This document shows, piece after piece, positions 33,585 through 43,668 of a stretch of 64,000 bases of DNA. Positions within the stretch are counted from its first letter, which is position 1; each line of letters starts with the position of its first letter. The position numbers and the translations under genes are program-made. The stretch is from Rhodosorus marinus (Eukaryota > Rhodophyta > Stylonematophyceae > Stylonematales > Stylonemataceae): positions 868,001 to 932,000 of the forward strand of contig JAMWBK010000005.1 of the NCBI GenBank assembly GCA_029953675.1, written 5' to 3'. The notes beneath the pieces are model-generated. The model searched no databases and was not told the DNA's origin. It saw only the letters and a program-made list of their open reading frames with translations.

Positions 33585-35285
33585 TCAGTGGTTTCGACTG
33601 CCCGGGACAAAGATGTACGGCTTCTGCCGGGGATGAACAATACACGCGACATGGCCAGGTTTAGATGACAAGAGCTTTGCCTCCTTTACCATGTCCATGG
33701 CCTCTCCTGCCGATAGTTTCTCAAAGTCTCCACTCGAGGGTCTCAATGGGAAGCAGTTGCTACGAATGGCGAGCTGTCGAAATGTGGTTCCGGGTTCTCT
33801 TCCGTGGGACTTGCCAGCTTCGAAGTCTGTTCCAAAGCCTCCGATGACGACGATCTTTATGGGTCCCGAAATGGGGGCCCACGGCCTCGCTCGAGCGAGT
33901 TCGTGAGCGATATCATACGTCTCCTCAATCTCCTCGAGAGACTGCGGAAGGATGATAAAGAGCGATGCCTTATTGGATACGGCGCATTCCAACGCCATCT
34001 TGGCCGTTGAACTGCGAAGAGCAAGCACGCCTTTCCTTCCAGCTGCAGGTGCCGGGACAGTCTGCCTCGAAAACGCATCGTCAGCCTCTGTAACAATTTC
34101 TCTCATCGTCGCAACTGACTTTTCTGGGAATCTACCACCCGCTGATTCTCCTGAGAGCATGGTTGCGTCTGCTCCGTCGAGCACCGCGTTAGCAACATCC
34201 AGGGCTTCGGCTCTAGTGGGACGCGGATTATCCATCATGGAGTCAAGCATCTGTGTACAATTAATGACGAACTTTCCCGCCTCATTCGCCCTCTGGATCA
34301 TCAACTTCTGCATCAGAAACAGCTTTTCCGTTGGGATTTCTACGCCCAAGTCCCCGCGAGCGACCATGATGCCTTCCACCTCGTCCAGAATCTCATCGTA
34401 GTTGATCAGCCCTTCTTCGTTCTCAATCTTCGCCACGATCCCAACTTCCTTTCCGTGGGGACCGCAGTTTTCGTTAAGATACTTCCTAAATGCTCGAATG
34501 ACATCCGGTCCTCTAACGAAGGATGCAGCAACGAAATCCACTCCCAACTCTCCAACACCGTGGTCCAGGTCCATCTTATCCTTCTCGGTCATAAACTCTA
34601 CACCCGTAGCAACGCCAGGCAGGTTGAGGCCTTTCTTCTCGCCCAGGATTCCGCCTTCGATCACCTCGCATTCAACTTTTCCTGTACTGATCGACTTCAC
34701 GACCAGCTCAATGACTCCGTCATCGACAAGGACCACGTCGTTGATCGTGAGCTCATCGTGAAGTTTCGGATACGACACAGAAATCTCGCCTGAGTGGCCT
34801 TTATATGAGTCGTAGACAACATCCGTACGGATCGTAATTGGCTTGCCTTTCTCAAGCTGGACCTTGTTCTTTCCCTTCAGCGGACCCTCCAAAAATCCAG
34901 TTCGAATTGACGGGCCTTTGATATCCAAAAGGACCGGTACCGGAACAACGGCCTGTTCTACCCCATTGTGGGACACGGCCTTCTGCAATCTTTGTATTCT
35001 GTTCTTCTGCTCTTCAAACGTCGCATGCGAGCAGTTTATTCTCATACAAGTCATACCAGATTGAACCATCCTCGGGATCATCACCTCCGATTCTGAAACA
35101 GGCCCGATCGTACAGACAATCTTAGTCGACGGAAGCAAGCCCTCCTCCCGCGCAACCGTCTGGCTCCGCACCAAGTTCCCAAGATTCATCATCGAGGACA
35201 TGGAACGTTTCGAACCATAACTCCATACTGCCCTACCGGTACCTGTCGCAACCGATCCAAACCTAACCCAGCTACGCACGGACAT
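33585..35285 (-). CDS. Pyruvate kinase, probably organelle-targeted
   Basis: Pyruvate kinase converts phosphoenolpyruvate and ADP to pyruvate and ATP. It is a single exon of 566 residues. The frame also opens at a GTG at 35291, but the ATG at 35285 is chosen. About 50 residues ([20 protein letters not shown]...[11 protein letters not shown]) precede [15 protein letters not shown], a basic Ser-rich extension fitting a plastid or mitochondrial presequence. Hallmarks are [36 protein letters not shown], the active-site block [35 protein letters not shown] and [19 protein letters not shown]. The C-terminal domain is complete and ends [18 protein letters not shown]. The lack of introns contrasts with pebA and gyrB in the same window. 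Confidence 0.95.
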   Translation of the reverse strand: MSVRSWVRFGSVATGTGRAVWSYGSKRSMSSMMNLGNLVRSQTVAREEGLLPSTKIVCTIGPVSESEVMIPRMVQSGMTCMRINCSHATFEEQKNRIQRLQKAVSHNGVEQAVVPVPVLLDIKGPSIRTGFLEGPLKGKNKVQLEKGKPITIRTDVVYDSYKGHSGEISVSYPKLHDELTINDVVLVDDGVIELVVKSISTGKVECEVIEGGILGEKKGLNLPGVATGVEFMTEKDKMDLDHGVGELGVDFVAASFVRGPDVIRAFRKYLNENCGPHGKEVGIVAKIENEEGLINYDEILDEVEGIMVARGDLGVEIPTEKLFLMQKLMIQRANEAGKFVINCTQMLDSMMDNPRPTRAEALDVANAVLDGADATMLSGESAGGRFPEKSVATMREIVTEADDAFSRQTVPAPAAGRKGVLALRSSTAKMALECAVSNKASLFIILPQSLEEIEETYDIAHELARARPWAPISGPIKIVVIGGFGTDFEAGKSHGREPGTTFRQLAIRSNCFPLRPSSGDFEKLSAGEAMDMVKEAKLLSSKPGHVACIVHPRQKPYIFVPGSRNH

Positions 35286-35291
35286 CCTCAC

Positions 35292-37143
35292 CGGGAACCC
35301 TTATAAGTATCCCAAGACCACACACAGAAATCAAAGGATAAACTGCCACTTCCAACAGATTAGCTTGGTCAGCTCTATCTGAAACTCTCAGAATTTAAAG
35401 TTTCCTCACCAATCTCTTCAAGTAGAACAGAACAAATGCCCGGTCCGACCTCTTGGCACTTTCCTCACCAGGTCAGGAAGCCGATCTCAGCATGGGACCG
35501 GCCTTTGTCAACGGTCGACGAAAATATCCAATAAAATAATAAATAGACGAATAAATCGGATCCTTGAGAGGAATCCGATCCATCGAACGCGAATGGAATG
35601 GATTGAGCTGGTCGTTGGTCGTAACTTAGAATCTCTAGAAGAGTTTCAGATCCATTCATTCGGTCTTGGCATTATCGGTGGGTTTGTCGATGAAAAATTT
35701 AACCAGCTTTCCTGAAGGAGACCCGGATATTGAAAATTTGTCTCGTTTTGATAGTCTGTGAACTGTACCCGAGCTGAAACAGAACTATCAGAATCCAGAA
35801 CTCAATTTCCGCTGTAGGCCATAGTGGAAAGCGCTTTAGAGAGGTCTTCATGTGGTTCGCATCCTCAGCCGTAGCATGTTCTCCGATGATTTCCAGCACA
35901 GAGCATCGGACCACTTTATGCAGGCTGGCGCCGTTTTTAAGCTGGCGTTTTGGAGCGAAGCAACAGCCCAGAACTCCCGTTGCTGATTTGTGATCGCAGT
36001 TCGCTGAGGGAATCTGTGCTCGACGTTTTCATGGACACCGCCGGTGGCCATTGGAGACGGCTCGGTCCTCGAGAAGGCAGCCAACGAAGACCCGAGAAAA
36101 AAAAAGTCGTTCCGTCTTGCGAAGCCGAGGCATTGAAACCCTTTCAATCAAGCGAAAGGCTTAGGGCATTGTCAAACACACTGTTCTAAGAACGTCTCTC
36201 GCTTACTGTGAGTGTTCAACGATTCCAGCCAGCAGTATGGTGCGTTCCTGTTCGTCGAACGCACTATTCGATACGGGTTCTCACACCGAGAGAAGAGACC
36301 AGCCGATGCGGTCTTCTTCAGATCTTCATTAGGAAGACAAGAGCTAAAGTCGCTCGAGGAACAGCTAGTCCCTGCAGTGCAGCTTAAGTTTGTGCACGAA
36401 CTTTTATCGACGGTCAAATTCAACTTACAACTGAGGCTCAGCGAGCAGATTTTCTTCGGTGTACAAAGCCGTTGCGGTTTCATTCGGAGCACACACACGA
36501 AAGGTGTTCAGAGCATCTCAAGCGCCCGACTCTCCATGTTCAGACTAGCCACGATCTTCGAGGCAACGGGGTACCATGTGTTTTTTTGGTATGGAACATC
36601 GCTCAACAGCTTCAGCTGCGGCGAGCAAGTGCTCGACGACGTTTGTAAAACACTACAGCCCGCATCTACTTTCTATCGTAGCAGACGTTAAAAGCTCATC
36701 GAAACGTTTGAAACCCCCCAGAGAAACAAACTCTTCCGCTTCTGGGACTATTCTACCCCGCTCAAACGCGTTTTGTCTAAGCGAGAACTTTCCATGGCAT
36801 TCTAAGGAATACGACGCTGCTTCGGCTATTATCATAACATGACTCAAAGCTCTTGGATGCGTTTCAATAACCCTTGCTCTGGTGACCATCCGCCCAAACC
36901 CCTTCTGGACAAGTGAAAAGATCTTATCTCCGCCGACGGTGATCCATTTACGGTTTGTGGGTGATGAAGACGTAGCTTTAGCTTTGGGAGCTTTGAGGAA
37001 GACTGCATACAGTATTTCTTATCTTTCTACTTCTGAGATTGTGTACTTAGGTCCTTTTGGTAACTGTACCAAGTGAACAAAAGGTTTTCATAGGGCACTG
37101 GGAGCGAAAAGTCTGGTTTTGAACGAGAATTTTGAGGAAGACG
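35292..37143. other. Region with possible unrecognised multi-exon gene on the plus strand
   Basis: Plus-strand open stretches at about 35950-36189, 36212-36691 and 36882-37076 have protein-like composition. Examples are LICDRSSLRESVLDVFMD, LVPAVQLKFVHELLSTVKFN and DEDVALALGALRKTAYSISY. They could be exons of one gene ending at 37076, just before the GPX-like gene. No family was recognised and no full splice path was established, so no CDS is called. Confidence 0.3.
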
Positions 37144-37973
37144 ATGGCAGCTTTCGCTGTTGGCAGCGGTGGAGTTGGAAGCTCTCGGTTTGCAGGGCGA
37201 CGGGCAGAGTTGTGCAAGGTAGAGAGACGATCACAGACCCTCGGTAGTAATGGTTTGGGGCGAGTATCCATGATCGCAGCCTTTGGACCCCATCGATGGG
37301 AGGTTGGGAGAGAGTATGAAGAGGATTACATGTATCAGTACCTCATCGATGTGCCGGAAAACCTCCATGAGGTTACTATGTTCGATATTGATATGCGGAG
37401 ACTCGATTTCTCGTCGTTCAAAGGTTAGCAGATTTGTCCAAAGCCAAGCGCCGCAGTCCTGGATTTGTTGCTTGCCATCGACTGCGTCATCTCCGCGGGA
37501 GAATTCCGATATCCGTTCCCTTTCCTATAGCTAATTTTTTCCTCTACCTGTTGGTCGTCTCAGGAAAAGTTGTTTTCGCCATCAACGTTGCGTCCAAGGA
37601 CACGAAAAGCGAAAAGTTTTACAGACTGCTCGTGGACCTTCATGATCGGTACCATGCCAAGGGCCTAGAGATTCTAGCGTTCCCGTGCAACTCCTTCGAT
37701 CAACGAGAGCTTGCTGGTAACGAGGAGGTGAAGAAGTATGTTCAAGAAAAGTACGGAGTCGAGTTCACAATGATGTCCAAGTCCTTCCTAGACTACAATC
37801 CGGTGTTCTGTCTAGGCCACAAGAGTTTCCCAGGCGAGATAGTCTGGAACTTTTATGGAATGTTCATCTTCGATCGAGAAGGAATCGCTGCGGATCGCAT
37901 TCCCGCGGACGCTCCAGAGGAGCTGATTGAGCTGAAAATTCAGGAAGTTCTGGAGAGACCTTATAATCCTTAA
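37144..37973 (+). CDS. Glutathione-peroxidase-fold protein lacking the peroxidatic Cys
   Basis: Two exons, 37144-37423 and 37564-37973 (intron 140 nt), encode 229 residues with the thioredoxin-like fold of the GPX family. The leader (MAAFAVGSGGVGSSRFAGRR, Phe at position 4) suggests plastid import. Fold motifs are VPENLHEVTMFDIDMRRLDF, FKGKVVFAINVASK, LEILAFPCNSF, GNEEVKKYVQEKYGVEF and EIVWNFYGMFIFDREG. In active enzymes NVAS is followed by xCG or xUG; here Asp106 (GAC, 37599-37601) occupies that position, so neither Cys nor selenocysteine (TGA) is encoded. The Gln of FPCNQF is also replaced (Ser137), whereas FPCN and the Trp-Asn pair are kept. Peroxidase activity is therefore doubtful; a redox-sensor, structural or other role is possible. 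Confidence 0.87.
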
Positions 37974-38191
37974 CAAAAAGCTTTACAGGCCTGCTTACTC
38001 CGCACCAGGCTAGAGAAAGAAGGGAAAGAAAGCCCGCCCACTGTAACCCATCCGAGAAGAAAATTATTACGTAACCAGCTATGAATAGACTTAGCGTGTA
38101 AAATCGAAAACATGAAAAAGCCCAATGTGTAAGAGAAGAGAGCAGGACCTAGTTCACCGTTTGCAAACGCTGCCGCAAGACCGGTACAATG
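37974..38191. other. Convergent spacer
   Basis: A short 3' flank between the GPX-like gene and the minus-strand coiled-coil gene. Nothing was recognised. Confidence 0.4.
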
Positions 38192-38566
38192 TCATTTCCT
38201 CTTAAAATCTTTTTCAATATCTTCTATTCGCGCCCCGACGTCAAGTAAACTTTTAACGCAGCCCTTTCTTCTGATCAGGAGCCGTGCAAGGTCCTTGGCG
38301 AGAGGTCTATTATCATTCTTGATCGCCGTCGTCGTAAGATCCCGCGACACTTCAACTCCGTCGACTTTCAGCGTACTTTGAGTCACTCTCTCGTTCAGCT
38401 CCCTACATTTACTACGCACATCATCCACATTGCTCGTGCCTTCCCAAATCTGCTTCTCCAACTCCGTCACCTCATTCTCCAGCTGCTTAACCTCGTCTTT
38501 CAGCTTCGAGAGTTGCACTTGAGCAGCATCTCGCTTTTGGATCACGATGGTTAGCTCGTCTGACAT
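38192..38566 (-). CDS. Small coiled-coil protein, family unknown
   Basis: An intact single-exon frame of 124 residues begins at ATG 38566 (MSDELTIVIQKRDAAQVQLS). Residues about 8-55 form a clear heptad coiled coil (LSKLKDEVKQLENEVTELEK). A short central segment with VDGVEVSRDLT follows, then a second helix (LLDVGARIEDIEKDFKRK). There is no signal peptide or membrane span. The length and helix-turn-helix pattern recall prefoldin or kinetochore subunits, but no signature allows assignment. Codon usage is like that of neighbouring genes, and the frame is much longer than expected by chance for such a regular pattern. Confidence 0.6.
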   Translation of the reverse strand: MSDELTIVIQKRDAAQVQLSKLKDEVKQLENEVTELEKQIWEGTSNVDDVRSKCRELNERVTQSTLKVDGVEVSRDLTTTAIKNDNRPLAKDLARLLIRRKGCVKSLLDVGARIEDIEKDFKRK

Positions 38567-40849
38567 TAGGACGCAGATGAATCGATACCCGTACTACCCA
38601 GAATCTTTTCATCTACCACCTTCCATCCACTCCCCGTCTATCCATCGATACGCCTCTGTCCAATCAGGTAGACACTCCAGCACGGCCTCGAGGTGATCAC
38701 CGGAGATCATCGAAGGGACCATCGATGAGGCAAAATAGATGAGTGTTCATCCCAGGTTCATGTTCGTCTGTCATCTACTTGCGCTCTAGTCTTCCTCTTA
38801 CATCAGGAGGGAGCCGAAGAGCCCGGACCAATTTGTGGATGCCATACCCAGTTGTGGTCTTCCGGCATTGTGAGGAGACCCGACCTTTTCCGCGAGGTGA
38901 ACGAGGAAGGAAAACTACTAGACTTCTTTATGATTTTCCTTGCTTCACAGTTGTAAAAGCTCTGCTCTCGTTTGTCCAATATAAATCCAAAAAGCATTTG
39001 GTTAAAGCTGAAGAAGGATACACAGTGACGTCAATCTACACATCGGACAGGCGAGGAATTCAGAAAGGAAAATTAAACAATAGTCTAGTGAGAATTTTTT
39101 GGCACCTTCACAGTTGCTCTGTGCTTAATTGGTTGTCGTGCAATCAATATGTAGTTATTGACCACTAGAAAAGTCGTGAAGAGCAATAATGACTGACCTA
39201 CGCGAAGATCTCTGAACAATAACTAGTGTCCAAGGCTGTGTGAGAGGATGCACACTTGGAGACAATGGCATGAAAGCCTGTGGAAACTTCCCATTGAAAT
39301 CTCTTTTATACGCAGCTTCGATCCCGGATATTCGACCGAGGAATATAGATCTGGCAAAAATGGGACATCATCAACTCCGGCGATTTGAACAAGTTAAGTT
39401 CTCACCAACAGGAAGCGTGTGGCGAGAAGCACGTACTGACCAGTGACTACCGCTTGATTTATGCACTCCGACTGATATCCAAGATTACCCTGGGACCTTG
39501 AACTAGTGGATCTGTAGGTTGCCTCGACGCTCAAAAAAAAAAAGAGGTGCAACGGAGCTGAAATACTGAATTCTTCATGGAGAAACAGTTTTCCTGATCC
39601 GCGAGGGCCTCGTTCCAGCTCGACTGCTTGACTAGACCTTGACCTAGCTAAACTCGAGCTCAAGCCCTGCTCGTGCGTGGCACACTGACAGTTTCACTCC
39701 AAACACACGTCAGTCGGGTACTGACAGATACGTTTTTGGAAAACTTAGGACCAAATGAACCTAGTTCTCCAAATATAGTCCGATATCGTTCAAAGTTATT
39801 GAAAATAAAATATATTTGGTTCATGAACTACAGTGAGACTACATCAGTTCTGTTGGAGAAGTGCGCTTTAACCCGCACATTGAGCATAACGTGGAAGTCA
39901 TAGTATAGCCGATGGGGAAATAGTATACGATCGATAGAGTGCGTCGTAGACTCCATAAGGTATACGACCGCGTAGACGGTACTCGTATCCAAAATAGAGA
40001 GTAAATTGACCGCATATGCGACTACATAAGCCCAAAAAAATAGTGGGCTCGCTAGACAGGGGACAATAAAGAAAACCACCAGCAAAACTAAGGTCAACTT
40101 CACCATTTCGAAGCGAGACCCACTATATTTCTTACAAGTTCTAGCCCAAAAATTAGTAACGCGTCGAACGTCGGTCCGTCCAAATGAAATATATTCGGGA
40201 TTGTTTACAAATAAAATCTTTAATTAAGAAAATATATTCTTTATTTTGAGATCATAGGGCCCTAGATGGAGCAGGCCCATGTCAGCGTAGCAGAAGATCG
40301 CCCAAGACAGTCTTTCAATAATTTTAGAAACTATTTGTTTCCTGTGACGAAAGCAAAACTTTCAACAACAAAAGTGGAAAAGGTGGAGAAGGGGGTGGGG
40401 AGATTGGTTCAGGGGGTCTGCCCCATCCTCCAGAGACCAAACGGGATAGTTCTCAGTGGCGTTGTCGTAGATTCTCTAAGCGAGGTAGTCCCACCTAGCT
40501 CTGGAAGTAGAAGAGAATGATTCGCATCTCATATAATGCGAAAAATCCATCCGCCGATTGTCCCAATCGATTTCTATCCGAGGTGACTTCTCCAACCCTT
40601 CTCGTCACCGTCTCCAACCAGCGCCCATTTTCCTCTTTCCTCTTCCCTCCCCCTTTTTTCAAACTCCGAAAACCTATCGAATTATTTTATTATACATAGA
40701 AAAAATCGTCCATATAATATTTTTGGATACATTTTGATTTTTCTTTTTTATTCAGATACTGGTTTTCAACCCAAAAATCTATAAAACGTACGCACGGATT
40801 TCTAACTATACTAAAAACCTATAAAACGTACATAGGAAATTGTTTCAGT
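38567..40849. other. Long spacer without a supported gene
   Basis: Open frames are short. A minus-strand frame at 39828-40106 starts with a hydrophobic stretch (MVKLTLVLLVVFFIVPCLAS) but then loses any protein-like pattern. From about 40680 the sequence is AT-rich and leads into the terC leader. Confidence 0.35.
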
Positions 40850-41389
40850 TCCGTTATGGAGATTTTGGGGTGTTAGGAAGGCCGTTTTGGGGCAGAGGTG
40901 GTATAAACGAAGTGGAAGAGCGTTTCGGACTTGTCGGGGGGGAAGAGGTGCGGGCCTTCGAAAGGTAAATGCTTAAGCTAGAGACTTGGAAGGAGAAGGT
41001 ACAATATCTAAGAAGTGGGTATATGACTAGAGAAGCTGGTGAGCGGTGGCAAGTTGTGGGGATTGGGGTTGGATGGGAGTTTTTTGTTGTTTTTTTGGTG
41101 TGAGGTGAGAACTGGTTGAGTATTCTTGTTTTGGGACGTACTGAGGTATTTGTTTCTGGTACTCTGAGGAAGGGCGGCTGGTTTTGAGTGAAGATGTTAT
41201 TCGTTTTTGAGTTTGGGTTGAGGGAGGGTGAGAAGAGGAGGAAGTTTTGGGCGCGATAGACTGCGTTTTGCTGTTGGTAGAAAAAAAACCTTTTTGTTCT
41301 GGGACATCGTCTTGAAGGACTGAAGGGAGAGGGCAAAGGTCTTTTCTGGCAGGTCCTGTGGTGTTCTCCGCACGTATCCTCGCATCGAG
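40850..41389 (+). promoter_or_regulatory. G/T-rich leader upstream of terC
   Basis: The coding strand is G/T-rich for about 500 bp up to the ATG, preceded by an AT-rich block at 40680-40850 and a C/T run near 40650. The architecture is shared with cpn60 and the DMT gene. Confidence 0.38.
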
Positions 41390-42355
41390 ATGGCTCGAGA
41401 CGGGAAGATCAGAGTTAGGTCCCGTGACTTGGTCAAGGTATTGGCCACGGTCTTGTTAGGTCTGTCTTTTGCGGGGGGCGTATACCTGGTTGACGGAAAA
41501 GCGGACCGATGTATTGAGTATTTGACCGGCTACGTTGTGGAGCTATCACTTTCTGTGGATAATTTATTTGTTTTCTTGCTTATTTTTAACTACTTCCACG
41601 TCCCTAGAGAGGCACAGGAGCCGGTCCTATTTTGGGGTATCCTTGGGGCCATGATTTTCAGAGGATTGATGATCTTTGTTGGCGGGAAACTGACAGAGAG
41701 GTTCCGATTAGCTCAGCTTGGTTTTGCCGCGATCCTACTCTACTCAGCTATCAAGTTGTTAGTAGAAGGCGAGGAGGATGAGGATCTTTCGAACAACAGG
41801 ATTATTAAGTAAGCAAAAATGGTGTTGGCATTGGAGTAGAGAGCGAGACGTTCGTTTGACACACTCCAACCGACTTTTCTTGTGTTTTTTCTCTGAAGGT
41901 TTGCCAAGTCGGTTGTACCCGTCTCCGATACGTATTACGGGACAAAGTTTTACGTCAGGGAATCAGAGAAGATCATCTGGACTCCTCTCCTTGTAGTTTT
42001 ACTCTCAATCGAACTCTCCGATGTCGTTTTCGCCTTTGATTCAGTACCTGCTGTTCTCGGGATCTCCGATGATATTTTCGTGATATACACGTCAAACGTC
42101 TTCGCTATCATTGGGTTGAGGTCACTGTATTTTGTCATCGCGGATGCGATCGGAACACTACGCTTCTTGCAACCGTCGCTGGCATTAGTATTGGGGTTCA
42201 TTGCGCTGAAGATGATTTTCGCGGTTGTCGGTGTGCAAATAAGCACTAAGCTCAGTCTGGGTTTTGTTTTGCTGATTCTGAGCGGAGGAGTGGGCTTGAG
42301 TTATCTGTACCCTGCTGCCAAGGAGGAAGTGAAAGAAAACGAGGATGAATTATAA
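41390..42355 (+). CDS. TerC-family integral membrane protein
   Basis: TerC proteins are multi-span membrane proteins; the plant member is needed for thylakoid biogenesis and bacterial ones are linked to Mn2+ export. Two exons, 41390-41808 and 41899-42355 (intron 90 nt), encode 291 residues. Around eight hydrophobic spans are visible. The family's acidic metal-site motifs are both intact: LSLSVDNLFVFLLIF and LLSIELSDVVFAFDSVPAVLG. Other TerC blocks are FWGILGAMIFRGLMIF and TSNVFAIIGLRSLYF. A charged loop (EGEEDEDLSNN) sits at the intron, and the tail is acidic. Only about 12 residues precede the first hydrophobic segment, so a transit peptide would need an upstream exon; the plastid location is inferred from the family. 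Confidence 0.93.
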
Positions 42356-43668
42356 AAAACATTCTGGATCGATTCTGGCATAGCTGGCAGCTTTCAACTG
42401 TAGACCTGCGTCCCGTCAGGCCGACAGTGGATAGCATCTGCAACAAACACAGCCGCTTGCAGTATCAGTCGATTTTCGAAGTTGTTCTTGTCCTTGTGAC
42501 AACGTGTATAGATCCTCGGTACGCCGAGAGCAATCTTCGTTTGAGGAGAATTTTTGCGGAGTTGTGCAATAGAAGGGGTAAATTGTATGTCGAGCTGCTA
42601 GAGGGAACAGACGGAGTGGCACTATCGTGGACATTCTACTTGATTTGAAAGTTTCTCAGAATCTTTCTCCTGACGAGAACCGATTTGTTGCTGCTCGGCC
42701 TCAACTGCCAGCAAGGCTGTGAAGTTTTTGACATTAGAAACTGCAGAACTGGCGTCTTGAATAAGTAGTCGACCTCTGCTGCTTCTCGCAGAGGCGGAAT
42801 TTAAACGGGAGGGCGTTCGAGACGAGCACAAGGCACTTGCAGGAAAAAGAATGAAAGACCGCAAAAATCGCGAAGGAAGAGCAGCGGTGAGGCTTGGACG
42901 AAAATACAGACCAGCACGTGATTTAGTTTTTCAACCAACTTCCTACAAAAGAAACAGCCATGGTACTAAAATCTCGAGATGAACGCGGACGAGGTTGCAT
43001 ACCAGAAATCCATCTGCGAACGTGAGTAGCATCGACTATATCAAAGGGGCAACCACACGAGCACCTAAAAGCTAAGCGTATTGGAGGAAAAGTACACAAG
43101 GCAAATTGACAACAGGCAATTGCGCCTGACCGGAAACATTCTGCGCAGACCCCTACAGAAGAGCCTCCAAACTCGGGAGAAACTAATCCAAGCCCAAAAT
43201 CCTCGAGCCTTTCGCTGCGCTATCCGAATCGTACTAGGCAGCGGTCGCAAATTCGAAACCTGGTGACATCCATGTTCGACCCAACCAATCATATCCCTTA
43301 CTGCAATAGGCCGTTACTCTTTCACCAATAAAAATAACTCCCGCGTGGCAGTTAATCACTTAAAAAGCTGCATCGTAAATTTGATATAATTACATCCAAT
43401 AATAACTACATAGATAAGTGTAAGTTAAAAAACTCGTAGTTAATGATTGGTTAAAACATTGTGTTTTATTTAATATTAATTAGAATGATGGGTGTAGATA
43501 CTTTTCGGCTAGAAACAGAGGTTTTTTTGGTATTTTCTTGAAGGATGTGGAGTTCGGGCGGGTGAGGTTGGAGGGTACGGTAGTGATGTTCATAGCTTGA
43601 GTAGGGCATCGAGAGAGGTGTGGTAGAGCTTTGCCGGTCCAAAGCATTGGTTTTCTATTACAGACGTA
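42356..43668. other. Spacer without a supported gene
   Basis: No coding pattern or RNA gene was recognised. The segment at 43370-43500 is AT-rich. The final 130 bp before MSH3 are G-rich on the coding strand, a short version of the common leader. Confidence 0.35.

Noticed and set aside
33952-34761. Long plus-strand frames opposite pyruvate kinase
   Set aside because: Shadow frames of a well-supported minus-strand gene.
39828-40106. Minus-strand 92-residue frame with a signal-peptide-like start
   Set aside because: The hydrophobic start is in AT-rich spacer and the remainder shows no conserved pattern.
43200-43275. TTCGAA-containing segment that resembles a tRNA T-loop
   Set aside because: The flanking bases do not pair as a T-stem on either strand and no D-arm or anticodon arm is visible.
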